Shown piece by piece: positions 59,750 through 64,000 of a stretch of 64,000 bases of DNA. The notes below the pieces were generated by a model, which was given only the letters and a program-made list of their open reading frames with translations, did not search any database and was not told the DNA's origin. A program made the translations under genes and the position numbers. Each line of letters opens with the position of its first letter. Position 1 is the first letter of the stretch. Source of the DNA: Collinsella sp. (GTDB lineage: Bacteria > Actinomycetota > Coriobacteriia > Coriobacteriales > Coriobacteriaceae); NCBI GenBank assembly GCA_019419525.1, contig DXZU01000006.1, positions 1 through 64,000 on the forward strand, read 5' to 3'.

Positions 59750-61381
59750 TTACGCCTCCGCGCCCGTCTCGGCGTCCCCATCGGCATCCTCGCCCTCCGC
59801 CGCGCGCTCGACGGGCGTGTCGAGGGCGAAGACGCCGTCGGCGGAGCTGTCGTACTCGGCGCAGATCTCGGAGTAGGTGAAGTCGGGATGGCGGAACACC
59901 TTGGGGCGCTTCATCTTCGCGGCGTCCTCGTAGAGGTAGAGCAGCACCTTGCTCTTGAACGCCTCGTCGAAGCCCTCGTCGTCATCCAGTGTAGACTCCT
60001 TGAGGAAGAACGGACCCAGGAGCTTGTCCTCGTTGACGCGCGCCTTGCCCTTGAGCAGGCCGTTGATGGCGTGGCGCAGGGCGTTCCACTCCACGGGCTC
60101 GCGCCTCGAGCCGATGCGCACGACCTTGCCGGCGTACTTCCCTTCGCCCTCGTCGATCCCCATGTAGCGGAACTCCCAGCGGCGCTTGAAGGCGGTGTCC
60201 ATCGGGAACACGCCCTGGTCGGCGCTGTTCATAGTCGCCCAGATGTAGAGGTTGGAAGGCAGGCGCATCGTGTTCACACGACATGCGGCGTTCTCCTCGC
60301 GGCTGTAGAGCCCTGGAACCTCATCCGCGCGACCGGACGTGTGGCAGAACTCCTTCCAGAGGTGCTCTCCGAGGTCGACGGGGACGTCCACGTCGTACTC
60401 GCTCTCTCCGTCGCCGTCTCGGTCGAGCAGCTGGAACACGTCGCCGAAGGTCGCGGCGGGGTTCGCGCGGTTGATCTCCTCCACGATGAGCAGGAAGTTC
60501 TCGTCGGGGTGCGTCATCGCCTCGACGTAACTCTTTACGAGTGGGCCGGGCACGAACTCGTAGGAGACGTAGGGGCGACCCATATTCTCGGAGAGGGACT
60601 CGTCATCCTTCTGTTTTGGCCAGCGCATCGCGGGCTTATAGCAGCCGACGAACGAGGCATAGCTGTAGTCGGGATGGAAGGTGACGCGGCGCGTGTGCGC
60701 CTTGTCGAAGTATTTTCCAGCGAGCACGTTCAGGCTGTGGGACTTGCCAGTGCCCGGCGCGCCGAAGTAGATGAGATTGTGGGGCTCTCCGATTGAGGCA
60801 GAGATTGACAGCCTTCTCGCCTGGGGAAAGACGCTATCCTCAACCAGTTTCCTAAGGTCAGGGTAAACAACAAACAAGTCTTTGAGCGAGCTGTTAATTG
60901 CAGCACCGCAAGCGACGAGTAGGGCCCCCATATCGCTACGCTTTCCATATTCGACTTTGCGAATAGTTTGGTTTGCGTACTCTGACAGCCCGACGAGCGG
61001 GAGGTCGGAGAAGTGGACGTAAGCCTCCGGATTAGCTTCAAGTAAGTCGATCTTGTCCATAGACATCGGAAACGCGTAACCGATGGAGACGATCGTTACG
61101 GAATCGTCATTATGCTTTTCGCCGAGTTTCACTTCTTCAATGCGGGCAACCGCTCGGACTCCCTGCTTCCACGCGGTCTTGATGCCTTTAGAGTTATCCG
61201 ATCCAAGCCATAGAAGGACAAATGTACCGGCCTTAAGTTCTCTCGGAACCTGTTTGCAGGTTACGGAAAGGAAAATGGGCGGATCTTGGATACCGCCCTC
61301 ACAGGCATCGATTCGCTTAATATCTGCGACGCTATCTTTGCCCAGCCTCATGGTCACGAATTTTGGAGCGCCCGTCATCAT
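59750..61381 (-). CDS. McrB-like AAA+ NTPase of the restriction complex
   Basis: A 543-residue protein. The N-terminal 190 residues (FLSVTCKQVPRELKAGTFVLLWLGSDNSKGIKT) form a putative DNA- or base-recognition domain. Walker A GAPGTGKS spans 207-214; Walker B is LLIVEEINRANPAATFGD; the McrB signature is ATMNSADQGVFPMDTAFKRRWEF. McrB uses GTP or ATP to drive translocation by the ring. The C-terminal tail is acidic. Its start overlaps the methyltransferase stop (ATGATGA). GC changes from about 42% to 72% at residues 190-200, just before the Walker A motif. Confidence 0.92.
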   Translation of the reverse strand: MMTGAPKFVTMRLGKDSVADIKRIDACEGGIQDPPIFLSVTCKQVPRELKAGTFVLLWLGSDNSKGIKTAWKQGVRAVARIEEVKLGEKHNDDSVTIVSIGYAFPMSMDKIDLLEANPEAYVHFSDLPLVGLSEYANQTIRKVEYGKRSDMGALLVACGAAINSSLKDLFVVYPDLRKLVEDSVFPQARRLSISASIGEPHNLIYFGAPGTGKSHSLNVLAGKYFDKAHTRRVTFHPDYSYASFVGCYKPAMRWPKQKDDESLSENMGRPYVSYEFVPGPLVKSYVEAMTHPDENFLLIVEEINRANPAATFGDVFQLLDRDGDGESEYDVDVPVDLGEHLWKEFCHTSGRADEVPGLYSREENAACRVNTMRLPSNLYIWATMNSADQGVFPMDTAFKRRWEFRYMGIDEGEGKYAGKVVRIGSRREPVEWNALRHAINGLLKGKARVNEDKLLGPFFLKESTLDDDEGFDEAFKSKVLLYLYEDAAKMKRPKVFRHPDFTYSEICAEYDSSADGVFALDTPVERAAEGEDADGDAETGAEA

Positions 61382-62619
61382 TTAGCCCTCCTTCCCGACA
61401 GCTTCTCTAGGCCATCACGCAGCGGGCCAAAAAGCTGGCGGTTATTGTTGTCGACGCGCCTAAGAATTCCTTCGGCTGCGTTTGGAGTCAGGTAGTAGCG
61501 GGGATTCACATCATCCTTCTCGACTATCTGGTAAAGCGTGGAGGTTGCGGGTGAGCAAGGTGCCTCGCGATGGTCGACGGAGATGTACTTACCATCCCAC
61601 ATCAGTCCTGACTTCGGCCAGACTAGCTTTTCATGCTCGAAGTCAATGTCGGGGACATCACGCCAAGACGCGTTGTTAAAGCATTGATGATTGCTGACAA
61701 GATTGTCGATAGACTCGGGAGAGGGATCTGCATAGGCGGACTTCATCCGTCCTGCAATCCATTCGATTACAGGCACAGAGACGGCATTTCCTATAGCGGC
61801 ATACCGAAGAGAGTCTGAGTCTTCGGTATCTCCCTCTACATTGGTCCAGTTGTCCGGGAAACCTTGGAGTCTTTCGCATTCGATTGGCGTGAGCCTTCGC
61901 ACACCGTCGGCGCAGGTTACGTAGGTTCTGCTCCAGTCGGTGCCAGTGTGTCTGCCCGATGTAGCGGCAAGGCAATAGCCAGTTACAGGAACGCGAGGAT
62001 ATAGGCCTTTGGGGGTTGACTCGGTAATGAAAGAGCTGCGAACACCGGAGGGTTTTGAAGGTACCGAGTTCTCGAAGATTGAAGAGAAGGCCTTTGTAGG
62101 CTTACCCTTCCAGCAGCAGAGATAGACACGCGGGCGCGATTGAGGGACGCCGAAGTACCGGCTGTTCAACAGCCTCCAAGCAACTCCATATCCAAGTTCG
62201 TTCATCGTCGCAAGAATGACGGCGAAGTCATTTCCCTTATTCGAATTGAAAAGACCGGCAACGTTTTCAATGAGAACGGCTTCCGGTTTCTTTTCACCAA
62301 TCAGCTCCGCGAATCGATGGAATAGACCGGATCTGCTCCCCTTAAGTCCAAGGCGTGACATTGAGCCGCGAGCAACAGAGATGTCTTGGCAGGGAAAGCC
62401 GCCACACCAAATCTCGGCATCAGGAATGATCTCGGGTTTGACCTCGTTAATGTCGCCGGCCTTCGTGACGTTAGGCCATCGGGCGCTGAGGACCTCATTG
62501 CAGAACCCATTATTTTCGCAGATAAACGTATTCATATAGCCCTGGCGCTCAAAGCCCAGGTCGAAGCCACCGATACCGGCAAAGAATGAGTTAACCCTAA
62601 GTTCTCTCTTGTCGTTCAC
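61378..62619 (-). CDS. C5-cytosine DNA methyltransferase
   Basis: A 413-residue m5C methyltransferase. Motif I SFFAGIGGFDLGFE, motif IV GGFPCQDISVARG with catalytic Cys77, motif VI LIENVAGLF, motif VIII QSRPRVYL, then the target-recognition part and motif X RYAAIGNAVSVPVIEWIAGR. About 110 further residues follow (KSGLMWDGKY..YYLTPNAAEGILRRV). The LlaJI prototype uses two methyltransferases for an asymmetric site; here one is seen, which suggests a symmetric site or a second enzyme elsewhere. It heads the restriction operon. Confidence 0.94.
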   Translation of the reverse strand: MNDKRELRVNSFFAGIGGFDLGFERQGYMNTFICENNGFCNEVLSARWPNVTKAGDINEVKPEIIPDAEIWCGGFPCQDISVARGSMSRLGLKGSRSGLFHRFAELIGEKKPEAVLIENVAGLFNSNKGNDFAVILATMNELGYGVAWRLLNSRYFGVPQSRPRVYLCCWKGKPTKAFSSIFENSVPSKPSGVRSSFITESTPKGLYPRVPVTGYCLAATSGRHTGTDWSRTYVTCADGVRRLTPIECERLQGFPDNWTNVEGDTEDSDSLRYAAIGNAVSVPVIEWIAGRMKSAYADPSPESIDNLVSNHQCFNNASWRDVPDIDFEHEKLVWPKSGLMWDGKYISVDHREAPCSPATSTLYQIVEKDDVNPRYYLTPNAAEGILRRVDNNNRQLFGPLRDGLEKLSGRRAK

Positions 62620-62669
62620 GTGATTCCTATTTCTTCATTCAATGGGTGGATGGATAGATTCTCGCTCTA

Positions 62670-62873
62670 CTAATCCTCGTCAAGTAACGAGTCGATCAGC
62701 GATGTGCGCACGTACGCACTAAAGCTCAATCCTCTGAGTGCAGCTTCTTCAACCGCGGCCTTTTTGAGGTTGGCGGGAATGCGAATGGTGATTGCCACCG
62801 TATCGCCTTCGGCGAGAAAGCCACGACGCTCGTTTTGCGTCGCCCCACTTTCCGCAAGCTCTGAGTAGTTCAT
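62670..62873 (-). CDS. Ribbon-helix-helix small regulator
   Basis: A 67-residue protein starting MNYSELAESGATQNERRGFL at 62873, after GGAG; a longer frame-open extension upstream belongs to a decayed gene and is not the start. The core TVAITIRIPANLKKAAVEEAALRGLSFSAYVRTSLIDSLL is an RHH DNA-binding fold. It lies 50 bp upstream of the methyltransferase on the same strand, so it may act as a controller protein of the restriction operon or be an orphan antitoxin. Confidence 0.7.
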   Translation of the reverse strand: MNYSELAESGATQNERRGFLAEGDTVAITIRIPANLKKAAVEEAALRGLSFSAYVRTSLIDSLLDED

Positions 62874-62929
62874 AGAAGCTCCAGCACCGTTATGCAATAC
62901 AAACGGTGCAATGATAGCATGGCGGACGA

Positions 62930-63464
62930 AAGCCAACCACCTCGTGCCCGACTTGCTGGCCAAAGATGGAATTGAAGCAAGGTGCTTTTCGATTTTGTCC
63001 AAAGAGGTCTTTATTTGATTCAAATCTGACTTTGTATAAAGCGAGCCAGAAAAAGATCTATAGTCCAACGGAAAACTTCAGAACGGGCAACAGATTTGCC
63101 GGCGAATCCAGTTCGCGTATAAGAAGCGGTTACTGGCGAAGATAAATCAGCTCGCGCCCTCATGTCTCCGGCTTTGAGGATAACTGTCTTTCGCCAAGCA
63201 TTAGGTACGAGACAGGGGGATTCCGTGTGCCACGAAGATCTTCTCCAAAAGGTAGTTTCTAAGCTCTTCAGTGGCCAGGCTGCAATCAAAGCCTTCAATC
63301 TGAATGCCCCTTGCCACCCCGTTGCCTATGTTCTCAACAATTAGGTGCATGCAGGAATGGTCGGTATCAAATTCGAGGTAGGCAACAACGGCAGCGACGG
63401 CGCTGAGGGCGCTCACGATAGCTGCGACGCAAGTTGCGACGTCGAACATGTTTGATTGCGGCAT
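62930..63464 (-). pseudogene. Frameshifted membrane protein gene
   Basis: Three minus-strand frames connect into one protein: MPQSNMFDVATCVAAIVSALSAVAAVVAYLEF..LLEKIFVAHGIP (63464-63230), then CLVPNAWRKTVILKAGDMRARA..GKSVARSEVF (about 63230-63065), then DYRSFSGSLYTKSDLNQIKTSLDKIEKHLASI (from 63068). The pattern (N-terminal helix, domain with HLIVENIGNGVARGIQIEGF, C-terminal DYRSF..LYTKSD.NQI..SLDKIEKHL) is a known small membrane protein type often near phage-defence genes. Two frameshifts make it inactive. Confidence 0.75.
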
Positions 63465-63852
63465 ATGACTCCAATCACGCTAAAAGTTACTAGCCTCTAT
63501 CCTATGGTTTTGCGCGGACGTTAATTTCGCCGCCCAGCGGGGCAACCACTGCCGCGTGCTCACTCATCGGGGGACGTCCGCTACGGGTGCCGCGCCGGGT
63601 CGGTTGTGCCGCGGGCCGTCCCTCGCGGTGCGCACCCTCCGCTCCCGCGGTGTGCAACCGCCTGATCCACCACGGCCGTCTCGTTGAGTTCGGCGGCGGG
63701 AGCAAGCGCCTCGACCGTTCCCTCATGCTTGGGAAGGGAAACGAGTAGCGGAAGGATGCAGGCGTTCCCGCGATGGGTGGGCTGAGGCAACGCCGTGAGA
63801 CCCGAAAGAAATAAACCATGAATTCCTAAAGATTAGTCTTGTTAAAAACAGG
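63465..63852. other. Region of insertion-sequence debris
   Basis: No intact gene. It contains the IstB-like 3' scrap at 63647-63748 and GC-rich sequence with no start-supported ORF. Confidence 0.4.
63647..63748 (+). pseudogene. Possible istB 3' fragment (IS21 family)
   Basis: Plus-strand reading gives AVCNRLIHHGRLVEFGGGSK and RLDRSLMLGKGNE, then stop. NRLIHHGRLVEF and SLMLGKG recall the C-terminal part of IS21 IstB ATPases. The sequence before it is not clearly coding. Called an IS remnant with modest certainty. Confidence 0.4.
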
Positions 63853-64000
63853 CTACCCGCGCTCCGGGAACAGGCGGGCGTACACCCCGGCACCCATTTG
63901 TTCCGCTTCCTCCCAGGCGACGTCGTGCTCGGCCGCGGCCCTGAGCATGTCGGAGACCGCAAAGCCGCGCCGGAGCGAAGAGGGGGCAAGGGGCTGCGCG
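63853..64000 (-). pseudogene. Possible IS21 istA (transposase) fragment, cut by window end
   Basis: Minus-strand reading from the window edge gives LRRGFAVSDMLRAAAEHDVA and WEEAEQMGAGVYARLFPERG, then a stop at 63853-63855. This resembles the N-terminal helix-turn-helix linker of IS21 transposases (…WEEA…ARLFPE…). The gene ends there, so it is truncated or frameshifted. It faces the IstB-like scrap, which is not the normal istA-istB order. Confidence 0.4.

Noticed and set aside
58235..60796. 853-residue plus-strand frame over the McrC/McrB region
   Set aside because: It is a shadow of very GC-rich genes with good PD-DxK and AAA+ motifs on the other strand.
62874..63068. Longer start for the RHH protein
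   Set aside because: The extension is the C-terminal end of the decayed membrane protein followed by chance open frame. GGAG and ATG at 62873 fit an independent start.
63502..63819. 105-residue minus-strand frame near the right end
   Set aside because: No start support and no family. The plus strand shows an IstB-like tail across the same bases.
1..64000. tRNA, tmRNA, RNase P RNA or SRP RNA genes
   Set aside because: I looked for TTCGAATC-type arms and the conserved RNA words by eye and found none convincing. A covariance-model scan would decide.

Overview
The window looks like a chromosomal segment of a high-GC, gut-associated Coriobacteriia actinobacterium, most like Collinsella. Reasons: GC-rich codon use, a mannose-family PTS with a GalNAc-type catabolic set, an LPxTG-like surface protein, tat and hyp genes, an archaeal-type topoisomerase IA, and many intergenic inverted repeats carrying a GGGAC word. 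The genus is an inference from protein style. No rRNA, tRNA or CRISPR array was recognised.

Positions 1-10.7 kb hold an amino-sugar region, nearly all on the minus strand. It contains a mannose-family PTS (IIA, YajC-like, IIB, IIC, IID), a GntR/UTRA regulator, AgaS, NagA/AgaA, a LacC-type kinase, a mutarotase and a YhcH protein. Together these would import and phosphorylate N-acetylgalactosamine or a related sugar, deacetylate it, deaminate/isomerise it and phosphorylate the resulting tagatose-6-P. A near-identical 14-bp operator lies before agaS and before the PTS operon. A 3' scrap of a second nagA lies between yhcH and lacC.

Positions 10.8-31.7 kb are mostly housekeeping genes: a membrane-anchored SurA-like protein, isocitrate dehydrogenase in an operon with a dehydrogenase bearing a His/Cys-rich tail, DegV, HPF, a solute-binding lipoprotein, ComF, RicT(PSP1)-HolB-Tmk, topoisomerase, HypB-HypA, TatC-TatA, a STAS protein and an aminotransferase. 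Positions 31.7-53.3 kb hold NhaA, pyrophosphatase, a ROK kinase, GntR-ManA, PcrA, UppP, Usp, a two-component system, PurH, a DUF2207 protein, GluQ and a TacA-TacT-like toxin-antitoxin pair with a palindromic operator. Several long intergenic hairpins of 90-130 bp punctuate this part.

Positions 53.4-64 kb are accessory. After two metallophosphoesterases and two small proteins comes a decayed LPxTG-like coiled-coil surface protein, whose 5' part is cut off exactly at the end of a defence operon. That operon reads RHH regulator, C5-cytosine methyltransferase, McrB-like AAA+ protein, LlaJI/McrC-like nuclease and a Shedu (DUF4263) nuclease, with overlapping or near-touching reading frames from the methyltransferase onward. 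GC content switches sharply inside the McrB gene and again at the McrC/Shedu join, so the operon is a mosaic. Upstream lie a frameshifted membrane protein gene and apparent IS21-type remnants. The Shedu-extended LlaJI/McrBC-type restriction locus is the best candidate for an undescribed system.
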